Positions 33,965-46,700 of a stretch of 64,000 nt of DNA are shown here, in pieces (the stretch's first letter is position 1; each line of letters starts with the position of its first letter). The translations under genes and the position numbers were made by a program. The notes beneath the pieces are model-generated. The model did no database searches. It was not told the DNA's origin and saw only the letters and a program-made list of their open reading frames with translations. The stretch is from Pomphorhynchus laevis (Eukaryota > Acanthocephala > Palaeacanthocephala > Echinorhynchida > Pomphorhynchidae). The DNA is taken from the NCBI GenBank assembly GCA_012934845.2, contig WNNJ02002497.1, positions 23,729-87,728 on the forward strand, written 5' to 3'.

Positions 33965-35163
33965 TTATTAATGTTTCAACAGCACATAAAAGCATAGCTT
34001 AATTGGCTGGTTCACTGCAGAAAAAAAGAAAATATAATAAAAGTATCACAAATACGGAAAAGCAGCTTTCCCCATGGCATCCTCCATCCGTAATTTCTTT
34101 TTGAATTCGTTGATATTGCTACTGCACACTGTTGACTCTCCAAGCCTATTCCACAGAGATACAACTCGCCGATCAAATTGGACAGCTCGTGATTTTCTTA
34201 TCCTTTCACGTCGCAGGGTTAAACCATGGCCTCGGAGGATATTGGATGAGCGCAAATGAAGACAATCTCGAAGTGGATGATCCAAATCATTAAGAATTTG
34301 CCAGACCATACTCATATCGATGTACCAGCGGGTCCACGTGACAGTCTCAAGTCTAAGTGCTTTTAATCGATCAGGGTACGACAAAAATTTCAGTTGCGGT
34401 GCTAGCTTGGTAGCTCTATGAAGTACCCTCTCTGAACTAATATGTTCTTTTGAATTTTGGGGATACACACACGGCGCAGCATATAGAAGACGGCTCCACA
34501 CATGAGCAAAGATTAGCGGACGTAGGACAAATTGATTAAGTGCAATGAAAGTGCGTAGAAGTAGACCGATTATCCCCAACACATTTGAACAAGCATGTTC
34601 AGTATGTGTGATGGTACTCAAGTCAATGTTTATCCACACTCCCAAGTCCTTATATTTGTTCACTCGTTCTATATCACTGCTTTGAAAGCTATAATTAGTT
34701 AAAGATTGAGCATTTCCGCCGCATACACGTAAATGTTTGCATTTTGATATATTTACAATCAACCTATTGAGCAGAGCCCAATTTTCGACTTCAACGATAT
34801 CTCGTTGCAGTTTAATTATATCATTGGGTGTACGAATTGCCCGCCAGATTTTCAAATCGTCTGCATATAAAAGCATCAGAGAATCAATAAATTCCGGGAG
34901 ATCGTTTATGTAGACACTAAATAACAATGGACCCAAAACTAAACCTTGAGGCACCCTATATTGCATTGCCGCGAAGAAGAGTAAAAATTATCTACATGCA
35001 CACAATAACTACGATTGCTTAAAAACGATTCAATCCATCTAACAAGCAAAAATGGAATACCACTTTTCTCTAGTTTATTTATAAGGAATCTATGGTCTAC
35101 TCTGTCAAATGCCTTAGAGAAATCGAAGAATATAATGTTAGTAGCAATGGATACTGCTTTATA
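33965..35163 (-). mobile_element. CR1-like LINE, 5'-truncated second copy
   Basis: Very close to 17370-18575 base for base: the same 3' end (gtttcaacagcacataaaag) and the same C-terminal reading. A few dozen scattered differences were counted by eye. The open part is 34046-34966. A small indel near 34955-34970 shifts the box B reading, and homology stops at about 35163, inside RT. It is a dead, 5'-truncated offspring of the same family. Confidence 0.88.
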
Positions 35164-36046
35164 CGGTTTCTTTAATCCTCATTTAACACCTTTTACTATT
35201 TTCTATCTCATTGACTCACTTTAACAATATTTTATCATTTTTACACTCTTTTTAACTTTTCTCTTACCTCTTTAAGTCGTACTTAATCTCTTTAAACCTA
35301 TTTATAACATTTTTTCATTTGCTTTACTCTTTTACACCTTCTACCTAGAAACATTCGTTATTGAAATATAATTCTAAGAAAGCAAAGGGTTAAAGTATGT
35401 AAAGGGGGAGTTATATGATGTGAACGGTAGAATGGAGTTTACATGTATCAATGAGATAAAACGTGTGCAATTGGGAATTTTAGGAGGACTAAAGTCGAGA
35501 TAAAAAGAGATAAAATATGCGTAATACAATTTAAAAGGAGTAAATGTCGTGATATGTTTGAACAGATGATAAAATTTTTTGCAGACTATAATTAAACTTA
35601 AAATTTATGTTTTTGTGAAGATTAATTTATTTAATCAAATTCTTTCCTATCTGAAAATTGACTTTTATTATAATCCAAAAATTAAAAATTTATGTGACCT
35701 TAATACTCTAGCACGTATGTTACCACTCACCTATAGAATATGTCTCATAATCAAAATTTTAAGAAATAATAATATTTTTTTTAAATATTATTATTTAATA
35801 ATATTATTATTAAATATTATTATTTAATATTATTAATTATTTAATATTATTATTTCACTTATGAAAATAATGTTACAGTAAAAAATTCATCTTTCTACTT
35901 TCCAGCTGTTTAATTAAAAATTTTATCTTGAAAATTATTTATTTGTAATTTTTGTAAATTTCTATACAGAAACGGATTAGCTAAAATCATCTTTAACGAG
36001 AAAAACTATTGAAACTTGACAGTTTTTGGGCGCCATGCTAAAGTTT

Positions 36047-36086
36047 TTTTTCAGTTATCGGGTTTGGAAAAACCCAATAACTGAAA
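36047..36086. repeat. Interrupted hairpin
   Basis: TTTCAGTTATcGGGTTT and AAACCCaATAACTGAAA are complementary, with one internal mismatch and a short loop. Confidence 0.75.
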
Positions 36087-36688
36087 GGATTAAATTTACA
36101 TAATAACAGCGCTCAATAACCATGTAGATATAGGTTTAAATAAGTTTTTAAATTGCACTCTAGGACCTTTAACAGAATACACGTAATGCTTACTCAATTT
36201 TGTGATTTATGACCTATGTCTTTAAAAACGAAGAAACAGTCGTTTGTTTTAAACAAAAACATTGCGTTATTGGATTTTATACTACCTGAAGGTTTTTTTA
36301 AAGCTGGATTTGTAAATTTGTAAAGTTAGATATGATCGTTGTAAAGTTGGATTTGCAACCTTGCTTTTGGATTTTACAAAGTTCCGTGGTTTAAAAAATA
36401 TAGGAACTTTATTAATCTTATACATGGTTAGCTATATCCTTAATTCTTAATTTCCTCAACAATGTTTACTGCTTATAGCCTATATTCATTATACAATTTC
36501 AATTCTAATTTTATATTTTCAAATTAGAAGTTATTCTAAAATTAATATTTTGATTTAATTTGAAATCAAAAATGATATTAATTAAATTTGCAAAATGTAA
36601 AATGCATTTCATTCAATCTAATTGTCAATAAAACAGACTAGTGATCGTCAGCCAGCATAAAAATGACCGACACGTGAAACGTAGGCAT

Positions 36689-36753
36689 TGGATCAGTAGC
36701 TAATGAGGTCCACCAATCTTGAAATGTAGCGTACTGCTGATGGCGTATAGATA
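36689..36753 (+). ncRNA. Decayed hammerhead-like sequence
   Basis: In order: ATCAGTAG (36692-36699), CTAATGA (36700-36706), a weak stem II region, GAAA (36721-36724), a 2-bp/3-nt mini stem III, the triplet GTA, then CTGCTGAT. The two outer strands give an 8-bp stem I with one G:U pair. The core has A in place of the invariant G of CTGATGA and stem II is poor, so activity is unlikely. Other parts of the island (36630-36760) are GC-richer than their surroundings, as in a dispersed repeat. Confidence 0.3.
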
Positions 36754-37606
36754 AGATTAAATCAATCTTCAGTGTCATTAAAAAATAATTTTAATTTTAT
36801 ATTTACAACATTTAAATAAAACTACATATTTAAATAAACAACATATTTATCTGGTAAAACAATAATCGTGAGTGCATGTAATACATAAGACAACCTTACA
36901 ATAAACTATACTACGATCTTCTGAAGCCTATACCCACTACATTTTAAATTTAAAATTTTTAATGAAATTGTGAAAATTGAATATCTTCGAGCATAAGCCT
37001 CCTTCGTGAAAAACGCTCTTAAACTAAACTAAAATTCCTTAAATTCGGACAGAAAAATATTAAAAATTGTGCAATCTATAAGATCTATTTTGAATTGAAA
37101 AAAAAGTATTAGAGAACTTAATTATATAACTTCAAAATATATTGTGAGATTTTAAAATGAAAATTAATCAAAGTGAAATATAATCAAAATAATTTGATTA
37201 ATTTTCTGTTAATTTCAAGCGTTTTTATCAACTAAAGTATAAACATCATATTTAAATCCTTTAAAAATATTTATTCCCTAGGTTTTTACGATTTTGGCAG
37301 CAACCAAACTTTTCATTTGACAATTAGCCGGTTAAAATTATTATAATTTAATATAATAATTTAACATAATTATAATAAATATAATTTACATGCTTACAGT
37401 ATAGAATTTTAATTTTATTATCAGCAAAAAATTTTGATTTCAATCAGGTGAAATTTTACTTATCATTTTATTAGTTTAGTGTTACGGAATAATTAATTTT
37501 AAGTTTTTAGTAGTTTAGTTGAAACATTTGACAAAATTAGAATTTTAAAAGATTGAAAATTGATATTTTTGTTTTAAGGTCCTAAGTTAAACAATAAGAT
37601 TGCAAT

Positions 37607-37735
37607 ATGATTTCAACTTTGTTCACATCGTTCAGTATAAATGTGAAACTTGGTAAGCTACCTGAAAATGCTTGTTCGTTTGATGCACTTTCATCTAGCG
37701 TGATAATTCCTACAGTAAAAGGATTAGCATTCCTT
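37607..37735 (+). CDS. GTF3C4: TFIIIC90-like gene, exon 1
   Basis: Starts at the first ATG after an in-frame TAA (37595). 43 codons, phase 0 exit, donor gtaagt. Ends ...PTVKGLAFL, a propeller-blade-like strand. Confidence 0.6.
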
Positions 37736-40700
37736 GTAAGTGTATGGTTTCGTCATCTCTTTTTTCTACAATAAAACAACGTTATGATATTATTCTAGAT
37801 TGATATATTAATAAATTATTAATTAAGTCAGTAGTTGCGAAACCAGATAAGTAAAAGTTTAAAAATTTGTACACTTAAATAGAATGAAAATAACGAAAAT
37901 TGTTCTAGAGTGTCCGACGATACTTTGATGTATATTTTGCCTGAGTGAAACACTATAATATTTGAACACAAATTATATAAATTATAATATATTGTTCATT
38001 ATATTCTATAATGTACAAATTATATATTGTACATTATAGGAAATAAGTAAACTATTTATACTTAGAAAATAAACTGTAGTATTACTTTATATTTATTAAT
38101 TTGAGTAAATTTTAATATTTGCTGTCCATGTTAATATCTAATTTAATTAATTGATTGCGAACTATCCCCGAGAATATAATATATTGAATTTATTATTTTG
38201 ATATGTCGACTGGACTTTTTCAATTGTATAATTTAAGGGCGACTATTGACTTTTGAGATATCAAAATAATAAGTTCAGTCTTTTATATTTTAGGGGATAG
38301 TTCGCAGTCAATTAGTTACATTCGATCCGAAAGCAATTCTACATGATATCTAATTTAATATAATTAAAAAAATTAAAAATCATGTCTTGTGTAACAAATC
38401 AGTTCAGCTAACTGAGTCTACGTATTTTATATTATTTATAATTTTAAAATCATGCTAAATAAAAATAAAATAATAAAATAATAAATAATTACGATATAAT
38501 TTAAAATTGAAATTTAAAATAAAATCAATTTTTATGAATTTTCTCATAAATAACAGACGATGTATCAGAATAAGGATTAAAGGTCATCAGGAGGAGCTGT
38601 TATGTTATCAGGCCAAATACGCGCTAATGATGAATTTCATATGAGAAATTTGATTATCTTCTGTATCTTATTCTAATACAAAGTATATTATTTATTATCC
38701 ATAAAAATTTTCCGCTAATGATTTTAAATTTATTTTTAATATTATTGTGTTTATCTATATATTTTACTATTTTTTGTTTGATGGTATTTTTATAGTAACC
38801 TAGTTTAAAATATGTATCTATTAAATTATTTAAATGATTTTGAAGAAAGCCAATATCATTACATATTGCTGCAATTCTTAAAATTTCATTATTCAATGTA
38901 TTATATTTAATATTATATTGTATACATGAATGCTCATGCAAAAATATGTTTCTTGTAAATTTAAATATGTCATCTTTACGATATAAATAAAAAGTAGTTT
39001 TAATTGATGTTAATTTAATGTTCATATCTAGATATACACCTTCTTTATCATCAATATTAGTTTTATCAAGAATAAGGCTACCTGGATAAATTTGTTCGCT
39101 TATTGAATAAAAATTGTTAGAGTTAAATACACATATATCATCAATATATCGAATGTATTATATTATATTATAAAATGAATTTTAATTCTTAAAATTTTAT
39201 TATTTAATGTATTATACTTAATATTATATGGTATGCATGAATGCTCATTCAAAATATGTTTGTAAATTTAAATGTTAAAAATACTATATCATCGAATGAA
39301 ATTATTGGCATAGAATGAAAATCTATTCGATGAAATATTTTCATTTTATGAAATATAATATTTATCTAAAATAAATATTTCGTTTAGAATACGTATCTAT
39401 TAAATTTATAAATCTAATATCTATAGATTTTTATCTATAAATTAAAACTTCTCGTAATTTATGTTAATTTAATAACTAACTAAATATTACTAAAGCTTTT
39501 ATTTTGATATCTAATTTTTTTTTGCAAAATATAAAGTAATATTAGTTTTAAATTCAATATAAGTGTTTTAGCTTAATGGATTAATTGCTATCCTAATTTA
39601 TAAGGATTAAATAATTTTACATTTTTATATATGAAGCTTAAAAAATGTTGCTCTCATTAAAATATGGTATATTTTTATATATTGTATTAATAACATATAA
39701 ATAGAAACTATATTCATATATTATAATATATATTTATTTTAATATAATGTATTTACATATTAAATAACATTTCATTGTATAATGTTAAATATCTAATATA
39801 TCACATTTAATACCATAATAAGTAATTATTATAATACAATATAATTTATTATTAATTTATAATATAAAGTAAAGCCACATTCGAGAAGCTTCTGGAAATT
39901 AAAGATTTATGATATTGCTTCACATATATTCATATTTAGTTTTTATAAAGGCTTCTGAGAAACGTTTCAACATTGATTGACTACTGATAAAGTAATAAGC
40001 TTTTGTTAAATTCGAAAGATGATCTTTATTATATAAGTCAATGATAAAGTGATAACATTTTGTTAAATTCGAAAGGTGATCTTTATTATATAAGTCAATC
40101 TTAAATCAATTCAGCTCCCTTTACTTGATTTACTATTGAATCAATATGAATTATTATAGATTAATATGATAGCATTTATATTAAAATTTGTTTAATTATA
40201 TTTAAAAAACTTGTTTTAGACATGCGATCCAATTAACCAAGAGAAAATATCACACTTTTGTAAATCAACCTTTGCACCGATATCTATTAACACAAAATCT
40301 TTCAACCTAGACTCTGATAATCTCAACATAAATGCGATTTGTAAATTGCGTAAGAAGGGTATGATCATAAACTATATTGAACATAACGGAATACATGAAT
40401 TATACATGCGTTTAAATCAACAATGTAATTTTTAATTATCTTTGCACATGAAAATAAATATATTGCCATCATATATTAATTGATATAAATATATTATACA
40501 ATATATTATATATTACAATATATTATATTATATATAATATATTATAATATAATAATATATTATAATATATTACAATATATTATATTATATATAATATATT
40601 ATAATATAATATAATGATATATTATAATATATTACAATATATTATATATTGTCGGATAATTATAAAATTTTTAACTTTTAAATTTTGATAATTTAATCAC

Positions 40701-43700
40701 CACGAATTCCTAACGGGATAACTATTTCTAAGAATATTTTTTAATTTCAGTTTTTCTAAGGATTTTGTTCATATGTTTGATAAAGGACATATGTCATCAT
40801 AAAAGTTAGCGGAATTTTTATATAATAAAATTCATCGCTTCTTGGCTCCGAAAAGAGAATATAAAATATATAATATATTAATGTATTATATATACATTAA
40901 TATATTATATATATGATATATTAATATATAAAATTAATAATTTATTAATTTTATCCATTGATAATTCATTTACGCATGCTCATTTGCTTACGAATAAGAA
41001 TCGATGAAAATAATTTTCTATAATTTTGATGGCGTGACTGTATTTTATTTTTAAGTAAATACAAATTTATTAGTTATTTAGGATAAAGTGTATATCGCGA
41101 GTTGCGCTGGATGTGTAATAGTTGTCAAAATGAAAAAAAAACAATAATTATTATCGTTAATTAATAAATAAGAAAGAGGCTTTAGGGTCCTGTTTGTATC
41201 TTAGTAAAGGTATAATAAACAAATATTTTTTATGTCTATATAATTTACTACATAATTTGAATTTCACATCGGATTGAAATTTTTCCGAACTTAGTGCAAT
41301 AGATGTATGTGCCGATATACATCAAGTTTAACGCATTGATTGGCTTTCAACATGATGTATTTTGAATATTAATAGAATTTTTTATTTTAATCATATTTGT
41401 AATAATATCATTATAAAAACGTTGAAGTTCAACAATAAAAAAAGTTAATTATAATTATAACATAAATTATACAAAATGTTATATAATTATTTATTATTTT
41501 TATTTTTTGATCTTTATAAAATACTTATACTCAGTTTGCTTATCTAATTCCGTCATAAGTCTGTAAAAATTACACTTAAACTCATATGATTAAATCTGCT
41601 CTAGTTTATATTAAGCTCTCGTCTATATTTACAATCAATTATATTATTAATACTAAAAACCGTTACAAATCATTATAAAATATTTGTTATTAATTCAATA
41701 GACAAAGAAATTCAATAACACAAAGAAAGAAAAATATACATAAAAACAACACACAAAATTTTCCAAGATTTATCTATTAAGAAATCGGATTAGAGGAATA
41801 ATATCAACATTCAGAAACACTTTCGTTGAAACCTTCTAAGCGTTTGTGATTTCAGACATGTCGTTTTTTGAAACACAGAAAATTTGTGCTTTGATTTTTT
41901 CAATTTGATTAAAAAGCAATTTATTTTCTAAATCGTAGAATCTAATTATGGACTTTACATCGTCAATTATTGAAATTCTTGAGAGGCAGAAAATATTTGC
42001 ATTGATTATGTAACTTTTTGTTTAATTATGTAACTTTGCTGTTATATTTTACTTAATTAGTACTAATCGGATATGCATATAATCCATTTAGTTGGAAATG
42101 CATATAGCACATTCATTTCTACAAAAGATGAATTTTATATTTCTTTACTTAACTTTATACATAATATAATGATATAAAAATAATATAAATTTTAATTTTC
42201 AATTTCTGCATTTTTGCGTTTTCTACTTTATTATAGCTTTGATACTTGTATTCTTTAAGACTGCTTCATGCAACATTCTGATGAAATGCTAATTCATGAC
42301 AACCTTTTTAACTTTAATCCATCGTCTGAAAATAATGTTCTAAAATGTCGAATTAGCAATCCTGTCAACGAGTCTGGATGGTATCAAATTTATCAACCTT
42401 AAAAAATTTGTATTAAAACTTTAAGTATAAATATAAAATATTCAGATCTAGCTAATTGGATTTGATTATTATAATTAATATAATATTTAATATATTATTT
42501 AATATAATATTTAATTTATTATTAACATTTATCATAATTTATAAACACCATTTATATATTATTGGACAAGCTGAAAGAATGACCAGTTTAATTGCGTCGA
42601 TTTGGTGATTAAGGTGTAAGCAATATGTCTATCAGCTTCTGCAATGGCACTTAATTCGTCTCAATGTATAATAATATACGCTGGAAGAATTGTGTTAAGC
42701 AATCTAGAATTTGCTGATTTGATATATAATTCTATACAGTCGAACATATTTGATTACACTGTAAGACGACATTAATGACACTACAAAACGCAGAAAATAC
42801 CAGAGGTATTTTGTAGGTTTAGCTGCAGGTTTGATGCATGCAGGTTTAAACTTTCCTGTTTGTGTCAGTAAATAAAAGTTGTAGCAAAATCCTTTCCGAT
42901 TAATGTAGTATCGTCACCAGTAGTTGTAGAGAATTGTAGGTCAGTTAATGACAAACATTAATCCTGAATTATATTCAGACCATCTTTCAAATGTGATGTC
43001 GATTTCACATAAATACATCATTTAAAATTTCAAATGTTGCATTATTACGTAAAACATTATTGTGCTCTTATTTTGGATCAACTAAGCTTAGCTGCCAATT
43101 GTATAAAGTTTAAAAACTTGGCAAAGTTTTTAAACTTTATACTCTTGATATGAGTATTAATACACTTTAATATTTTAATTAATACTTAATTAATTTGATA
43201 CTATTAATACAATTTAATACACTTTAATACTCTTTTTTAATTTTAAAACTCTTGATATATCATCAGGAACAGTTCCTCCTGATGACCTCTAATCCTAATT
43301 CTGATACATCATATGCTATTTATTAGTCAATTCGTAAAAGTTGATTTATATTTAGACAATATATATGACATAGACAATATATAAAAATCATATTAGACTA
43401 TATGTATTCTATAATAACTATAACGCCTATCTAACAAAAATTAAACCATCAAATAAATATAAATATATGAATAAAATGAACACATAATTTAATGTACATT
43501 TAAAATCAATAATATGAACATAGGCTTTATTTTGTTCTGATACAACGTATGTAATTTATTAGTCAATATAAGTTAAAAAATATTATAACAATTATTTATT
43601 TTATTATTTAATTATTAAATTTTGATTTAGCATTATTATGTTTTGTTTATTTTATAATTACATTAAATACGTAGACTCAGTTAGCTGATTTGATTTATAA

Positions 43701-46700
43701 AAGTATTTAATCTCTCATATATATCTTACAAAATATGTCACAAAATATTTTTGTAACATTTATTCCTGAAGATGATAGCAGTAGGCTTTTGAAAATTCGA
43801 TTGAATAAATATTTTACTTCACTCTCTATACTAATAAATAATCCAATATGAGTGAAAAATCAATTTATAATATTATTATTTATTTTTATTTAATAAAAGT
43901 CAATTATTTTATAACTTGTATATGATTATCTAATATATGATTAATTTTTTTATTGTTTATTTATTTTTATTTATTTATTTTTTATTTTATAATTATATTA
44001 AACACGTAGACTCAGTTAGCTGAATTAAGGTAACAAAATATACTTACAAAAATGTAATAAAGCATGTTATCCAAAACGTTCCTTCCATGTACGCTATTAA
44101 TTCTTTAAAAACGTTAATAAATATTTCTATAATATCTTATATCAATTTGAACTAAATGTCGACGTCGCTTTACAAATATTTAGCCGTTTCCTTTTGGCAT
44201 TATGCAATAATGGCTTTGCATGTATATTATACAAATTGAATGATTTTTCATGTTCGCTGGAGGTAAAACTTTTACAGAAGGACTCGATTTTACTCTGCCT
44301 TTTGAATTACAGCTATTTACATCTGTAACAGAAAAACTTGTTAGCGAATTAGAGAGTCGTTCATTTTTTGAGCAATTTGAAATGAATCCCGTTGAAAAAT
44401 ATCAAAGACGTATAAAAATGTGTCGAATTTCAGGTTATTTAAACTTTTTAAAGTCTATAGTTTCTTTTTTCTATAAATAATTGTTATTTGCTCACTATAT
44501 TATTATTTTTAATTTTACATTTTATTTTATTAATAAAATATAAAATTTTATATATTTAATATAAAATAATATAATATCAAATTTTATTAATTTTTATAAA
44601 GTTGTATAAAATAAATATCAAATTAAATAAAATATAAAATAAAAATTAATACCAGGGTTCTGAGTGAGAAACTCGGTCGCCTTCCGCGACTTATAAGATG
44701 CTTGCGGGCGATCAAGGCCTGAAACGCTTTTGTTAGTGAGGGTTTGTGAAATCTTGCTGATTCTCCTATTGGCGCCGATAGACGCTTCAAGCTGCATCTT
44801 CTAGCTTTGCCCTTACGCTGAATTAAGTGTTAATTAGTATGGTAATTATTTAATTAGAAAAATTTATATCAATGTTTTAATTGCTCAAATAAAAAGTGTG
44901 TAAAATAAATTTATTATTTAAAAATTAATTCTGCAAAATCGGGTAATTGTCTAAATTGTAAGGGATATAGTTGGGTCCTGTTTAAAAGTGGCTCGCGTAA
45001 AATGAACAATTAATTAAAGAAAATTAGTATTGTTTGTTCTTATGTAAACACCTGTGTAATTATACAACTGTTCAATGCAATACTCTGTTCAATAATATTA
45101 AGATACGTTAGGTTACCAATATCTTAATAAATAAGTAAACTTACTAAACCTCTAATAAATAATATTATTATTTATTATTAATAATATTATAATAATCTGA
45201 GATAATTTATTTAAAATAAAAACTTTCTGCAGCCACGGTGATAAGGGAGGATCAACATCAAAACGTTATTACAACACTACAACGTTAATAGGCAAACATC
45301 TACCAAATTAATAATACTAATTCACATGTTGTTAAACTGCAATAGTATTTTTAAATAAATGCAAGTTCGAGCATTTAAGTGCTGTTGGCACATACATAAA
45401 CAGTATTTACAAATACAGGCGGATCCTCATGTATGGCACATTATTCTTTTTGAGCAAAACTTTTCATGAAAAGCGTAAAGATACCATCTCATTTTACATG
45501 CTAACTTACTTTGACTACCAAACTTCAAAATGTTCAGGAATTCAATTGCAGGCGTAAATTAAATGTTACTAACTAGTAAAAGTTGCTTCGAATGCCAAAT
45601 CGATATACGCGAACGAAACACCGACGTCTCTATTATGGCGAAACTTTTCTGCAGGATAAACGACACGTGTTTCTCTCTAGTAAGATAAGCTAATTTCGAA
45701 GACAAAACCTTTCGGGACAAGCACAAGTAGAATTTAAGGAAATTTCATTTTATTCTATCAATTTGCTCAAAATTCTGATTAGACAAATCCTGCCAAATAT
45801 TCGATGTAACCCTTGGAAGAAACATCATTTATAATGTCATATGTAACCCTTTATCATATGTAACCCTTGAGAGAAACATCATTTATAAATATTTAATGGC
45901 TGTAGGATAGTTCGCTGAACGTAAAAGATTGACCGTACTCATACAAGAAGCAACCTTACAAGCAATTATATCAAAATGATTACTAAAAGTATACTTAGAG
46001 GACAGATTAAAGCCAAGATAGCAGAATTGTATACGCATTTTCAAATTCATACCGTCATAGGTAAAAACATCATTTCGTGATAACCACCACCTCGGTATTT
46101 TAACACTTTTGTTTTCGCTAGATTAACCTGCATACCATTCGCCATACAATACAGTTTGAGCCTAACCAATGCTGAACTCACATCGCCTATTATTGACGAA
46201 AAAATAACCAGATCATCTGCATATAAAAAACAAGAAGAGTTAATTTCACTTATACATACTGGCAGAACATATATAAATAGACAACAAAAGTGGGCTAAGA
46301 GGGTCACCCTGAGAAACGCGCTTAATTTGTTGTTATAGCCCTTTAGGCTAAGTGCGGTTATTAATTTTCGGAGAAGCAAGTATCTGTCAGTGCGATCGAA
46401 TGTCTTTGTGAAATCTACGAAAACAGCGTACAAAGGAAGGTGATTTGAACGAGCTTCTTCAACAGCGTTTCTTAAGATGGAGACAGCACCTGTGGTAGAG
46501 AAACCTGGTTGAAAACCATGTTGCTCGATTGGGAGAAAGTTTGATACATAGACTGCAAGTCTACAGCTTATGATAGTGTCAAATTACTTATATGGTTGAC
46601 TTAGTATTGTGATAAGTCTGTAATTATTTAAATTACGAGGATCGTTACAACCTTTAAAGAGTATTTTTAGAATCATTTTCTTCAACGAAATAGGGAACAA

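Larger units (their letters stand above)
35164..37606. other. AT-rich region upstream of the TFIIIC90-like gene
   Basis: No coding signal. It contains a hairpin at 36047-36086 and a GC-richer, hammerhead-like island at about 36630-36760. The promoter of the downstream gene should lie in its last part, but no element can be named. Confidence 0.5.

Noticed and set aside
44250-44480. 76-residue plus-strand ORF starting MFAGGKTF
   Set aside because: Its first part is the tail of exon 4 in another frame and a 50-bp intron. Only the part from 44313 is the real exon 5.
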